From the NCBI GenBank assembly GCA_037783415.1, contig JAZGTN010000164.1, forward strand, positions 1,116,001 to 1,180,000: a stretch of DNA of 64,000 nt, given 5' to 3'. The position numbers and the translations under genes are program-made. Shown piece after piece: positions 11,601-22,768 of this stretch; the stretch's first letter is position 1, and the number at the start of each line of letters is the position of its first letter. The notes beneath the pieces were generated by a model. It was not told the origin of the DNA and did not search any database. It saw only the letters and a list, made by a program, of their open reading frames with translations. The stretch comes from Leptasterias polaris (Eukaryota; Echinodermata; Asteroidea; Forcipulatida; Asteriidae).

Positions 11601-14600
11601 TTATGGCCATTACATAAATGTGTATCCACTGAATCTGAGACAGATGTGTCTGAAAGTTTTGTTTTTTTTCTTCTCAGAAAAAAAGATGCACGATTGATCG
11701 TTAATTAATATTTAAAAACTTGATGTTGGAGTCTGTGTAAACATGCACAGATTTCCCGTACAACCTATGTTAATGAATTAGCCATTATAGATGATTCTCT
11801 GAGCTTCTGCCTGTCATTTATCTTTATTAGATAGAGTGCAGAAGCATATTGTGAAGGGTTGGGATCAATGTCATAATCTCTTTCCCACCAGGTTTGTAGG
11901 TTTGTAGCCAGCCTCTGTCTTTTCTACAGATATTTTCATGGTAAATGTGCCACCAGTGTTTTCCACCTGGTTCCTCCTATCAGGATGTTTGAGCGTGAAA
12001 ACAGGCTTTCTGCTTCTTCTCACCTATACACTCTTAATTTGCCGAGATGTAGAACAAAGAGGCATTCCAACAGCTTTATTCCACGTACTGCATCTCCTTG
12101 GAGAACTTGCCTGGTGTATTTTTCCTCCATCCTACAATCTAGACTGTTTTAAGAGGAATTCATTTCCTACCTTCAGCTTTCAGCTCCCATGAGTTATTTT
12201 GATCTTAAATGTTTTCTTCTTGTAGCCCCTCACTTAGAGTGGCTTTCAGCCTTGTTTGGGGAGAATCTTTACGGCCATCTTTACAGGACACTTGGGTTTT
12301 GTCATTGAGCTGTGTCAAGCGTTATAACACCTGGTACAGACAGGCGCTCTAGAATCACACTGAACCAAATTATTGAATTAAGGACATGAAAGTTCGACGA
12401 CTGAAACAGTTAGGAGCGACTGGATGCGCTGGAAGTCGAAAGATCTACTGCTGCAGTCAATCACTGTGGAGCGTCTTGGTTTCAGACGGCAATCTTGTCA
12501 TGAGCTGAACCTAATGTAAATGTTATGTTAAGTCTGAAACCAAAATTTATTTCGGTTGACCTAGAGTCGCTCCTAATCTATTTGGTTCGGCGGGACTCTG
12601 GAGCGCCTGTCCGAACCGGGTGTTATTTTTCTAAGCAGCCAAGTGGATCACCGAACTATCTTATGGACAATCCCCCCGGGATTGATGCCTTCGTATCAAT
12701 AATAGTGGCTACCAATAAACGTTTGAAAGAAGTGGGTTACTTAAGACTCACATTTCAGTTTCTTTGTTGGGTCCAAAGCTGTCATTCATTGATCGGTTGA
12801 GATGGATACAGAGATGTGGAACTCTTAAGATTGGTCTCTGTACGAAGACAAGACGATGGTTGACTCTGGAATCCTCCTAACAAAAGCAATTAAAACAATC
12901 AAGGAAAAAATATCTAAATGTTCTTGTATTTTACTCTGGACTCCTCCTAGAAAAAGCACTATCAAAACAATCAAGGGAAATTAATGCAGTTATTCTTGTA
13001 TTTTACAAAACAATCTAATTGCCAACAAAAGGGCTCTTATCTCCCACTATCTCACATAGTTTACTTCTTAAATTGTTTTTCAGCAATCCTTTTTTCCAGT
13101 ACATTTAATTCTAGTTATCTCAAAAAGTTTCTGTGTTTTGGTTCTGTCTTGGTTCAACTCTGTCTGTCCATGTGTTATTGTTCTTGTTCCTGTTCTGTGT
13201 TCGTCTTTCCATCAGGCATCTCACCACAAGCCTCGGCTAAGGCCTCCACACCTAATGCTCTAAGAATGTTTTCAAGTTTTGTTCCGTCTTAATCCGAACT
13301 GTCTGTCTATGTGTTCTTGTTCTTGTTCCTGTTCTGTGTTCGTCTTTCCATCAGGCATCTCACCACAAGCCTCGGCTGAGGCCTCCACACCTAATGCTCT
13401 AAGAATGTTTTCAAGTTTTGTTCCGTCTTAATCCGAACTGTCTGTCTATGTGTTCTTGTTCTTGTTCCTGTTCTGTGTTCGTCTTTCCATCAGGCATCTC
13501 ACCACAAGCCTCGGCTGAGGCCTCCACACCTAATGCTCTAAGAATGTTTTAAAGTTTTCGGTCCGTCTTAATCCGAACTATCTGTCTATGTGTTCTTTTT
13601 CTCGTTCCTGTTCGTCCTACCATCGGGCATCTCACCACAAGCCTCGGCTTCAAGAAGAGGCCTCCACACCTATTTTTGCATCTAATATACAAATAATGAA
13701 TGTTTATAACTGCAATGCTTTGAGATTGTTTTCAAGTTTTGTTTCTGTCTTGATCCAAACTGTGTGTCTATGTGTTCTTGTTCTCGTTCCTGTTCTGTGT
13801 TCGTCTTTCCATCAGGCATCTCACCACAAGCCTCGGCTTCAAGAAGAGGCCTCCACACATATTTCACATTGTACTCTTTTGGATGATTTCCTTGTTTTTT
13901 AATGAATATTATCTTTTCTTGCAATATTTATTGTTCTTCATTTAATAAGGAAATAAATGTGAATACCTACCTGAACCACTACGCGACCAGCCACTGTCAA
14001 GTCCCGATCAAACCATGTGTTCCAGATGCCTCCCCCATAGCATTCCACGCCCACACTTAGGTAACCACACTTTCCCTTCTTGGAGCTTGGTTTGACCTTT
14101 GAAGGTAATGTACAAAACATATTTGTCATGGAGTTCGACAAAAAAATGACAAAATTTCAGTGTCTCCCTTGTTACAAAGGAACACAGAAAAACAGTAACA
14201 AAACAAGGTAAGTTCAAAACTTTCTAAAAGAGTTGCTTTCTGGTGTGGCAGGAGTTTCTGTCCACCCTCCCCCATTGTGTAGAAACTTCTTTTGAATCAA
14301 CTTCCATCCTGGGGAGTACACAGCACCAAGCTTTTTCAAACACTACATCAACTACTACCCTTGCAGGTACCCATTTATACTCAAGGGTGAAGAGAAGCAG
14401 TTATTGCAAAGCATCTTGCTCTAGGACACAAGCGTCATGACCAGGATTCAAACCCACGCCCCGATGACTTAACCACCAGAACTTGAGCTGCACGACACTG
14501 CTTGGCCATGACACACAACAAATATATCAATTTTTAAATTAGAGTCAAAGTCGAAAGGAATACTGTTCAAGAAATGTACAATGTTACTCACTCGTAAGCA

Positions 14601-17600
14601 TGGACTGTCAGTATGTGCACCTATCATACTGAAGCCATTACCAGGCTTATATTGGCCACCAACAGCAAAGGCGATGATTGTTGACTGATTCCGCGTCACA
14701 AAACACTAACAAATAAAAATTGTAAATCATTAGGAATGGCTCTAATATTAAACGAGGCGGACAACATTACAAATTGTCAAAGACCAGTATCCGCACTTTA
14801 TGTGACCCAACATATGAATAAAAATAATAACACAACCGTGAAAGTTTAAGCTCTGTCTTCGGAGTCACAAGAAAATAGAGAAAATTTATTTTGACGATTT
14901 AACTGTCTTCAAACATTGGGTATTAGACTAGAGATCAAAACTAATTGTTAGAATAATCCTAATCACCCAAGACCCATCAAACTCTACCAGCATGTTTTAT
15001 TTGATTCTGTTGGACTGAGGACTGCACTAGTGAACTAATTATGCTTTACAATAGATTAAGCATTCAACTATATACAGTTCGGGCGGTGAGTTACTGTATG
15101 TGGGTGTTGGGGTTTGTCAGATGAAGAATCCTAGTAAATAACCCCATGGGTTAAGGGTTAATGGTGAATGTTTCACAGCAGTGGTCCGCCATTTTCTAAA
15201 GGAAGATAGCCATTGTTTGTCTTCAAGGTCTACATACGCAGTGTCGACCTCATAACAAAAGAGGTCCACATAATAAAGGGACTTGAAACACTATGTGGAC
15301 TTACACACGTCCACACAGTGTCTCTACAGTGTTGAGGAATAGGATTTTTCCTTAAGTGTACAGAACAAAGGAATGCCCACAGAGTGACTGCAACACAGAG
15401 CTGTGTGAGCCAACTAGTATTAGGTAGTGTGTCTGTTAGTCAAGATACCCTTTGATACTCCCAGAGATTGCAAAAAAAAGATATACAGTAAAAAATATGG
15501 AGGCAACATAAGAAAACAACACAACGTTGAGTAAAGTATGGTTACCTTTTGCAGTGGTTTGACATTCCATGGCTCTCTCTCCTTGAGTTCACTGAAACCA
15601 GCCGCAAGAAGTCTCTTACGAGTCTCATCAACAACTGAAACCAGGAAGATGGAAGGAACAAGAAGATGTACAAGTTAGAAAATAACAGCAGTGCTGCTGA
15701 AGCCCCTGAGGCCTTATACATTCTATCTAGCTATAAAACCAAACATATCATCAAACCATGTTCCTATACCTGAGCAATATGACATTAACATTTGATCTGT
15801 TGAATTGAACTCACCACCATGTTCTACACCTTTGACCTTTTCAACCCCCCAAACAAACCTAACTTTCCATTTCCCAAGGCCAACCACCCACCAAAGTTAC
15901 AAGTCCAAATGCCACAAGCTGTGGTCCGGGCGGAATAGACACAATCGGCGACTGCAGCACGTGACTCATAGTGGGTATACAAAGTAAACAAACCAAGCAA
16001 GTAATGCACAGTGAGTATGGAAAAGCATGTCTGCTTGCCGCTTTACGACAGTAGCACTCGGAAGCAGCCATGCCTTTCCCATTCACACTGCGCGTTGCTT
16101 GCTTGGTTTGTTTACATTGTATACCCACTATGGGTCACGTGCTGCAGTCGCCGATTGTGTCTATTGAAAGTACCTAGCCAGATGAACAGATGGGTATTCC
16201 CCATCAGCCTAGTGGGCTACATAATATGTTTTGTAACAAATAGTAGCTCAGAAAGCCTCAACTTAAGAATACTCCAATTGACCATATATCGTCACCGTTT
16301 TCACGAAGAGCCACTTATGTCCAAACACTTGATTGAGATTTACATTTTACGCTATGCTTGGCTTGAAACTGCAAAATCTGCAATACTGAAGCCACGGTTG
16401 CAGTTAAAGACCTCTCATAATGATTCTGTATAAGTTTAACCTCGCCATTGACTAACTAATTTCTCTAGAAATACTTGCTAATTGCCATAGTAATTAGTAA
16501 AAGATATGTGTTTCTTCGTGAAACCTAAAAAGTGAGATGACCTACTTAAACGCCCAACTGGATAACATATTTTTACATAGGAAAGGGGCGCACATGTCAG
16601 GTGATCACGCGCACACCGACATAAGTGGCTCTTCGTGAAACCTGAAAAAGGATTTTACCTACAATTTACGCTCTTCTGTTGCACTGTATTACAATGCATT
16701 TTCGGGGCCTGTGGCTCTTCGTGAAAACGCAAAATGCATTTATTGAGATAGAGGCCCCTTCCTGAAATAGTCAACAATTTGTCATTTTATGATATGTGGC
16801 TCTTCGTGAAAATGGTGACAATATGACCATATGAGGGCGCTTTCAACAGCAAATTTTCTTGCATCACAATTATAGACCATGTTATTTTGACTGCCTGCAT
16901 GTTGACTTCTGGTTTAATCGGAGAAATACATTTATTTTTCATGCATCTGTGAATTTGGTTCATTTACGCCCTCACGCCGTCAAAAATACATTGAATTTGT
17001 ATTATATAATGTACCAAGTAAGGCCATGTCCGAATCGATGGCTACGACTGTGACTTTGAAGCATAGGATACCCATAGCAATCACCCATAGCAACAGCCAT
17101 AGCCGCAGCTGTAACCACCAATTCGGACACAACCTCAGGCTACACATAATAATAATAATACTCGGTTCTTATATAGCGCTTTATCACACCCCTAGGGGCG
17201 TATCAAAGTGCTCAGTTTGTTGTCCTGCAAGGGATGTGGAGCTACGGTTTTGAAGTATGAGACCTTTTTCCTTTATATCACCATGTAATGGTTTACAAGG
17301 TGCTGTGGCGCAATATGCTGCCGATCAAACCAGGAAAACCAGGAAAACCCCTTCTCTTTACGATAAGTGCACTGGGTTCTTTTACGTGCATTACACAACA
17401 CACGGGACCAACAGCTTTACGTCCCATCCGAAGGACGCAGCAATAATGGTTAAGCGTCTTGCTTCAGGACACAAGTGTCACGACCGGGAGTCGAACCCAC
17501 ACTCTGCTGATCTGAAACACCAGAGCTTGTGTCTGGTGTTCTTATCGGCTCGGCCATGACACGCCAACTACACAATAATCATTGTTTTTTATGAAATAAA

Positions 17601-17694
17601 TCTAGTTACCGTGAAATGGTGACGGTGCTCTATTGATGAAGGTAATCAACTCCTCTGCCAAGGTTTTGACAGGAAGGGATGCAATGCTTGCAAC
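5624..17694 (-). CDS. DNPEP: Aspartyl aminopeptidase (M18 metallopeptidase), partial gene
   Basis: Cytosolic zinc peptidase that removes N-terminal Asp/Glu. Nine exons with clean GT/AG sites and compatible phases: 17610-17694, 15546-15634, 14592-14705, 13971-14096, 11473-11545, 9868-9978, 8629-8706, 6997-7080, 5624-5781. Diagnostic motifs are [10 protein letters not shown] (zinc His), [39 protein letters not shown] (zinc Asp), [15 protein letters not shown] (zinc/catalytic Glu pair) and [16 protein letters not shown] (zinc Asp). Not found: the initiator exon upstream of 17694, an internal exon expected between 13971 and 11545 (roughly the ERPILRIPHLAIHL-type segment), and everything after HPNY (about 110-130 residues, including the last zinc His). 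The final exon ends in phase 2 at a GTAAG donor, so the gene continues left, probably beyond position 1, past SINEs and the Gypsy copy. Identity is very secure; completeness is not. Confidence 0.95.
5960..6260 (+). repeat. T2-family SINE, partial
   Basis: Plus-strand copy: a B-box-like GGGTTCGTGTCCCGGTCATG at about 6028, then AAGACACTTAACCATAACTG and ACTTATCGTAAAGAGAAG as in the other T2 copies. It lies in the DNPEP intron between exons 5624-5781 and 6997-7080. Confidence 0.65.
6570..6905 (-). repeat. Dispersed repeat family R1, inverted copy
   Basis: Reverse-complement relative of 9290-9625. Shared features are GTTGGGCAAAATTCTTAAT, AACCGGAAAT, a central AT-rich core around TATAATATAAG, and GACTTGCACAGTCTAT. 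No protein is encoded. Confidence 0.6.
7861..8475. repeat. 41-bp tandem satellite, 15 copies
   Basis: Starts every 41 bases from 7861 to 8435. Units are almost identical; I see only single-base differences, such as A to G at about 8311 and one AGAAAAG variant near 8370. Each unit contains GTGGGTTCAACTTCC. As 41 is not a multiple of three, it does not encode a repeat protein. It ends about 150 bp from DNPEP exon 8629-8706, followed by a T-run and TAGGCCTCAG. Confidence 0.98.
8809..8969. mobile_element. Short MITE (GGTGTGGC family)
   Basis: About 160 bp with imperfect inverted ends: GGTGTGGCAGGAGATT at the left and, read in reverse complement, GGTGTCGTACGGGATTTTTG at the right. The interior (AGCACCCTCTTTT, CCTTCAGCCCATG) is shared with 30484-30635. 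Confidence 0.6.
9290..9625 (+). repeat. Dispersed repeat family R1
   Basis: Contains GACTGTGCAAGTCTCGTG, TAGTTTATGGCTTCAAAAAT and CAACTGTTATCATTAAAC, which recur in 35255-35570 and, inverted, in 6570-6905. Confidence 0.6.
10147..10447 (-). repeat. T2-family SINE, partial, within DNPEP intron
   Basis: Shares CTCTTTACGATAAGTGCACT and ACGTCCCATCTGAAGGAC with 17147-17563. The tail at the low-coordinate end shows ATAATAATATC; the tRNA head is missing. Confidence 0.7.
10509..11199. repeat. About 95-bp direct repeat flanking a MITE
   Basis: 10509-10603 and 11104-11199 share ATATTACAG, GTCCTTTTATGTT, CTGTGTG and CTTGACTTGATAACACAA in the same order. The MITE at 10659-11108 lies between the two arms. 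Confidence 0.65.
10659..11108. mobile_element. MITE with perfect 38-bp terminal inverted repeats
   Basis: Both ends begin ATATGTGACCCACTCCGG and continue identically for 38 bases. The length is about 450 bp and there is no open frame. The perfect ends suggest recent activity. It lies in the DNPEP intron between exons 9868-9978 and 11473-11545. Confidence 0.9.
11546..12323. other. DNPEP intron, nothing recognised
   Basis: I searched here for the missing DNPEP exon on the minus strand and did not find it. No other feature stands out. Confidence 0.4.
12324..12626. mobile_element. Foldback (palindromic) element
   Basis: Left arm ATAACACCTGGTACAGACAG and the reverse complement of the right arm ATAACACCCGGTTCGGACAG match imperfectly. 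The pairing continues inward through GGCGCTC, TTAGGAGCGACT and TGGTTTCAGAC, so nearly the whole 300 bp folds back. Confidence 0.75.
13130..13870. repeat. 139-bp minisatellite, about five copies
   Basis: The anchor TCGTCTTTCCATCAGG starts at 13201, 13340 and 13479 (period 139). Diverged copies have their anchors at about 13612 and 13801. Units contain GGCATCTCACCACAAGCCTC. The array ends about 100 bp from DNPEP exon 13971-14096. Open frames through it are chance by-products. Confidence 0.9.
14256..14512 (-). repeat. tRNA-head SINE fragment (related to 39205-39540)
   Basis: Shares TTTGAATCAACTTCCAT-type sequence, TACCCATTTATACTC and CAAGCGTCATGACCAGGATT with the opposite-strand copy at 39205. 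The high-coordinate end is the decayed tRNA head, ending GGCCATGACAC. Confidence 0.6.
15934..16165. mobile_element. Palindromic MITE, arms about 105 bp
   Basis: Both ends read AATAGACACAATCGGCGACT and pair inward through CACGTGAC, ATAGTGGGTATACAA and AAACAAACCAAGCAAG with roughly ten mismatches, leaving only a short unpaired centre. The length is 232 bp and it is non-coding. Confidence 0.9.
16278..16832. mobile_element. Non-autonomous DNA element with repeated GTGGCTCTTCGTGAAA
   Basis: The ends are imperfect inverted repeats (ACCATATATCGTCACC against GTCATATTGTCACC). The 16-mer GTGGCTCTTCGTGAAA occurs inverted at 298-314 of the 16-kb line (16299-16314) and direct at 16625-16640, 16711-16726 and 16796-16811, with a degenerate copy near 16510. 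Such subterminal repeats are typical of transposase-binding sites. No transposase is present. Confidence 0.7.
17147..17563 (-). repeat. Near-complete T2 SINE (tRNA-Ser/Leu-like head, ATT tail)
   Basis: Read on the minus strand it starts GTGTCATGGCCGAG (A-box region of a type-II tRNA), has a long variable arm, then a B-box-like GGGTTCGACTCCCGG, a shared body (CAGTGCACTTATCGTAAAG), a 3' end AAAGCGCTATATAAG and an ATT microsatellite. This is the best reference copy of the family in the window. Confidence 0.85.
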
Positions 17695-18132
17695 CTGAAG
17701 GGAAACAAGAAGATTGGTTTAATGTTAGGAAATCATTCAATTCAGAAAAACCCATACCAAAATACCACGTATCAGCCAAATATTACGTAGTCAGCAAATC
17801 AGCAAAACATTATGTAGTCAGCCGAATATTACGTGATGGCCAAATATTGCGTAAAAGCAAAATGTTACATAGTCAGCCAAATATTACGCAGGCAGCCAAA
17901 AATTCTTAAAAACTACAGCGAATATGTTTAGTTCACTGTTTTGAAAATGCTTTAAAAAGTCCGCAGAGTCTTTTGGTACAACCTTCTTCAATAAAACAAT
18001 GTAAACGATGAATGAAGACAATACTCCATTGTTTATCTTGATTGACAAGTCCACATGTACCTACAATGTACATGTACTCAAGTAGTACATGTACAAACAA
18101 TTACAAACACATGCAGCCAAATTAGCCATTAA

Positions 18133-18340
18133 CCCTCTTGCTGTCTGACCATTCAATACCATTCACTGTGGTTTTGAATGATAGATAAGCTATGCCAGCC
18201 TTGCAATATGATACCATGAGGGAATGCATGTACACAGTACACAGTTAGTTCTGTGCACAGTTGTGCCACCATACACAACTTTGGCAGTTTCAAATGGTTG
18301 TTGGTCAACTCACTTGAAAATGTTACGAACAGTAGGAGGG
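18133..18340. mobile_element. piggyBac-like MITE with TTAA target duplication
   Basis: 208 bp flanked by TTAA on both sides (18129-18132 and 18341-18344). Termini are CCCTCTTGCTGT and, in reverse complement, CCCTCCTACTGT. TTAA duplications and CCC ends are established piggyBac hallmarks. A second copy is at 56032-56225. Confidence 0.85.
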
Positions 18341-18344
18341 TTAA

Positions 18345-19519
18345 AACATTTAAAAGGGTGTGTACAACATTGGTAATTGCCAAAGACCTGAATCCACACC
18401 TGATGTGACCTAGCATACAGTACATGAAACAACAAACCTGTGAAAGTTTGAGCTCAATCGGTCTTCGGAGTCATGAGAAAACAGTGAAAAACCCCATTAT
18501 ATGTTTTAACTTTTATCAAACATTGGATTTTATCCTGCATGATAAAGACTATTGTTTTACTCATTTCCTAAAAAAAATGAGCATTTCAAGTCAAACTATT
18601 TCAAGGGAAGTTTTCCACCATGACCATCTTTATACCATGTAAGTTATCTGCAAATCTGTTAATGGACCAAGCGAAGGGCGAGGTCCATGTACAGCGGCTA
18701 GCCAACAAAAGGTCATAACCACTCAGTGAAGACTGGCTCCTCACACTATTATTGCCATTAAATACCTTTAATAACATAAATCATCAGAATTTGTGATTTT
18801 CCTTTCGCCGACATTTTTAGAAATGTTCTACTAATGTTCAATTTTTTGCATGGGACCTAATTTCTTACACATATTTCACTGTATGCATGTTTTCAAGAAC
18901 CAGACTATAAGCTTTGAAACAGCACCATCTTTGGTTGGTGTTTGACTTCATGCTTTGCATTATGTTGGTTTCATGAGCGTACCAGCTACCTTAAATTGAT
19001 ACAATGTCTGCGTACGTGTAGTATGTGCTTGCATGCTTCACCATCTATTCTTGCCAAACACACAAAAACAATACGCAAAGAAAAAAACAATGCGCAAAGA
19101 AAACAGTTGATTTGTAAGCTCTCGCACAAGCACCTTGTATACAGAACTTTTACACAACAATAGGCTTATCTAGTTAACACAACCCCGCTAGACAAGTCTT
19201 CAACAACCAATCAGAATGCATAAACTCTCTCAGATGTTTATTAATTAACTATAATCTTCAGCTGCTAGGAAAAAGCCACAGTAATTGGGCAAACTGAATA
19301 ATGAAGACACAACATCTGGATGCATGTGGTTGCCTCAAGTTGGCAAATGGACTTGCTCTTGTCTCAGACATCCATACAAGTGTGCCACAGTCTTACTGAT
19401 TGGAAGAAAGAGAGGACAGCAAAATCTGGATAGTTGCACAAACTTTTATCACATTGTTGGTTATGAGGAGTCATACAATGCAAAAAAGCAAAACACAAGA
19501 GGAAAAAATAGCTTCTTAC
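18345..19519. other. Non-coding, no gene seen
   Basis: Includes 18370-18550, which resembles a widespread repeat with GTGAAAGTTTGAGCTCAATCGGTCTTCGG-like sequence, also seen near 14840 and 45825 in diverged form. The DNPEP initiator exon might lie here, but I could not identify it. Confidence 0.35.
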
Positions 19520-20224
19520 ACTCATAGAAGGCAAGATATTCATATTTGAAGGCAACGCATGTCGTAAATTAATCTGCGGAGCATGGTCATGATGGTGTTG
19601 AAATTGTACATTTGAGTTGAGACTTGCAGTAAATGGAGGCTGCATAAAAGTAGTAACATTACTTCCTGATGGTTGATTTGTAAGAGCTTCTTGACGCTGA
19701 AGTTGTTCTGGTCGATACTCAATGTGTTTATCAGCCACAGGTGGCTCCAGGCCAACATTCATGACCAACCGTCGACAGTAATTATGCTTCTTGCTGTTGT
19801 TATGAGTCACAACTGCCTCTTTCTTGAAACGTGAAATCCCTTGTATAAAGCCTGTCTTCCCCGCCTTAGCAACCCCTGCTTGCCGACAATAGTCACAGTA
19901 CATAACTTGTTTGTCATTGTCAAAACGAAGCCACTTGAACTGAATTGTCCACCGTTTCTTGAAATACCTCCTGGCTTCTTTCCTCTTGACAAGTCTTATC
20001 GGGACTGGATACTCTCTGAGCTGGGATGACATCAACCCTGGTCTCAGAAGCCGTCTTTGGTGTTCTTCTTGTTCAAGGACAGCCCTGGGTTCTTGAAGTA
20101 TATCTGATGACATCCTGTAACCATACTCAAGGTCTTGATGATAAACGGGCACCGTCGACGCTGCTTGAGCTGCTTCCGACTCTTCATACTCCAAAGGAAA
20201 CTCCTCCAGCTTGACCACATCATT
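19520..20224 (-). CDS. Zinc-finger exon A (TTF/BED-like C2H2-type module)
   Basis: Open on the minus strand from a likely acceptor (CTCTCCAG at 20225-20232) to a strong donor GTAAGA at 19514-19519; 235 codons, phase 0 at both ends. The core reads FKWLRFDNDKQVMYCDYC, then GISRFKKE, then H-N-N-S-K-K-H: a CxxC...H...H arrangement like the TTF-type fingers of transposon-derived host proteins such as ZNF862/ZMYM relatives. The N-terminal part is acidic (LEEFPLEYEESEA); the C-terminal part is Q/N/H-rich (FQHHHDHAP). No transposase or dimerisation domain is visible in the window. The precise family is not recognised; a nucleic-acid-binding role is inference. A paralogous exon lies at 22769-23314. 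Confidence 0.65.
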
Positions 20225-20344
20225 CTGGAGAGGTTGGGAAAACAGAAACAGTTTTTTTGAGTTCTCTGAAACTGGTGGTTGGTAGATGCAGTTAGCTGTG
20301 GGAGAGGGTCTGGATTCCAATGTGACAAGCATTATTTGCACCAT

Positions 20345-21690
20345 CTCAGCGAATCACATGCAAGCCTTCAAAATCAAAAGTCACATGCTTCGTTCAAAAA
20401 AATTAAGTGACTCCAGAAAGTACACAGAAGAAGGGAAGATTTTCCATAAAAGCACAAAGGTGTTATTCAAACCATACACTGAACTGTTGTACCATCAAGT
20501 CTATTATTACCACAAACAAGAAAAGAAAATGTAAATTCACAAAAAAATGCTTTGTAGAGAGCTATCTTTAGCCCGTTTGTCTTTACATAAGAATCTACGT
20601 TTAGAACCCTGTGCCTGGCTAACCCAAACATTTGCAAACTTCACGACACTACATTGTTGTTGAAATACCCATAGTTTTGTATTAACTCTGCTCGAAATGT
20701 TTTTAAAAAAATAATAGTAGAAAGTTGATGGATCTTATTACCCTGAGCAGAGGTTATTCAAAAAGGTTTGTTGTAGTCGATGGGGAATTAGTTGTATTGT
20801 GTTGCATTCAGCAGGGTGCCAGTGAAAAACTGTATAGACTAAGGCATCGTTAATCTTTACAAGCAAGGCTACAAATATCCACTGGTGCACTGGCCTGATG
20901 AGTCGAGTGACATTAACATTGAGCCAGTGCCCTCTCACCTAAACATGTCCAACGCTTTTAACCAGTAGACTCCGGATAACGTGTTACTCGCCAATTTTTC
21001 CCAAATGCATGCCGGGTGCATGTTTTTTGGTATTTTTCTGTACCACTGGAGTGAAGGTCGACCTTACTTACCACTACAGACTGTGCATAGAGCATGCACT
21101 CACTATGAAATGCTTCATTTAACCAACACGAAGAGATCAAAGGCGGTCAAAAATAATGCTAAATTCTCCTTTTTTTGCAGAGGTTATTTTGTGTAATCCC
21201 TGAAAACAGGCTTTCATCCTTTTGTTGTCAGAAGAGGATTATGTGGCATCGAGAGGATTCCACCATTATATTGTATTTCTGCTCAATGGAGGGAAGTCCG
21301 AGCGAACTGAGATTCAAGCCTTGGTTCCGACCATACATGTAGGCCCAATTGGCAAACGTATCCCAAGGTGATTCACTGTGCAGGAATATGACATTTTCTT
21401 GAAAAAGAAAAAACAAAATCTTTGTTCTCTTGGCTTTGTACAGTCTGGGTTTCTTTGTGCCAACGACACTCTCAGTTCTGAGAAAATAAACCCATCTTGG
21501 TAAAAGTTTTCAAAAATGGAAGATCCCCGGCGCTAACTGGCTAATAGTAGTGGTTTTTCTCCTATTGGTTAGATTTTCAAGTCTACATCTCCACTCAAAA
21601 GTTCAGCAAACCTTGTACCACTGTTCTAGTTCAGATTTTCTACAAAGTTGAGCTCTGAAGTGATCAGATGGTCACATCATCATTCATTCA
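20345..21690. other. Non-coding, no gene seen
   Basis: No exon recognised. The stretch contains short AT-rich segments and the tetranucleotide run CATTCATT near 21680. Confidence 0.4.
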
Positions 21691-21695
21691 TTCAT

Positions 21696-22260
21696 CTTGT
21701 GACAGTTGTTTTGGTCGTTGGGGTGGCATGATAGATGCATCCACTGTCATGGATCGCCACAGCTCTCTGTCCTCTGTCAGAGGTGTGAGGGCAGCAATAT
21801 TTCAGCCAGTCCAATCTTGAATGTTGTCAGACCAGGACTTCCTGGGCCGGCTTCTCTGTCGCTTGCCCTCGACTGTTCTTTAGAGGATGGTTTTGGACAG
21901 GGAGTTATGACGGGACACGTGACTGTATCAGGACACATGACGGGTACCAGGCAAGCTTGCAGCATTTTACTATTGCAAGAAGTGGTTCCTGAATGCCTGC
22001 ATAGGTGTTGAGTTGACTTGCTGCCTGATAGTCATTTGTCTTGTGCTCTCTGTTTGAGGTGTAAAGGATCTTTCTGTAGCACTTATGCTCGAACATCTGA
22101 ATTCATTGTTCCGTGTCGTTTGCTCTCACAGCCATACAGGAGAATGGAAACCACTAGGGATTTGTACAATTTAACCTTCGTAGGAAGGCTGGTGAAGCTG
22201 CTTTTCCATGTGACATTCAGCTTTGTCCTGGCAGATGATACAATGACCAAAAATCCCACA
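21696..22260 (-). pseudogene. Non-LTR retrotransposon fragment: reverse-transcriptase C-terminal tail
   Basis: In broken minus-strand frames it gives KVKLYKSLVVSILLYGCE, then an EHKTND...AGIQEPLLAIVKCCKLAW run, which is typical of the region after the RT domain in several non-LTR retrotransposon clades. Multiple stops and frame changes are present. The catalytic part is absent. Confidence 0.7.
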
Positions 22261-22768
22261 CCCCAAGATCCAGAAGAGTCTTGTACATTATAATATAAGT
22301 TTGATATACTGTACTACTGACCTGGCAACAAAAGAAAAACAAGGTAGGCACAGTTTAGTTCACTCTACATGGCTTTTCCAGGGGTGAGGTAGCTGAGAAA
22401 GAACATACATGTACTCTAGTTAAAAAGTACATGCACTGTACATTTACTGTCATGTTCAGTGAATGTACAGTACTGTATACAACTGTACATGTTACAGTAA
22501 TGTGTACAAATGCTGCGCAGCTGTGGAGAAAATGAATTTAAGTATCAAATCAACTCAAAATTCAAATGAAAATATAATGGACTATCTCCATTAAACACCT
22601 TCTATTGGCTGCCACCATTGATGTCAAATAATGCAAACGCTCTCACACAATTCTCGGCAAATGAGGTCTCCCTTTGACCTCAATGAAGGCCCTGTTTGTG
22701 CTACTGAGGTCATGGGGGGGCGGGTATAAAATTTAGAAGGTAAAGGTGGGGATTCAGAGTTGACTCAC

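Noticed and set aside
13130..13924. Protein-coding repeats in the 139-bp array (frames with [15 protein letters not shown])
   Set aside because: 139 is not a multiple of three, so frames do not persist across units; the array is intronic.
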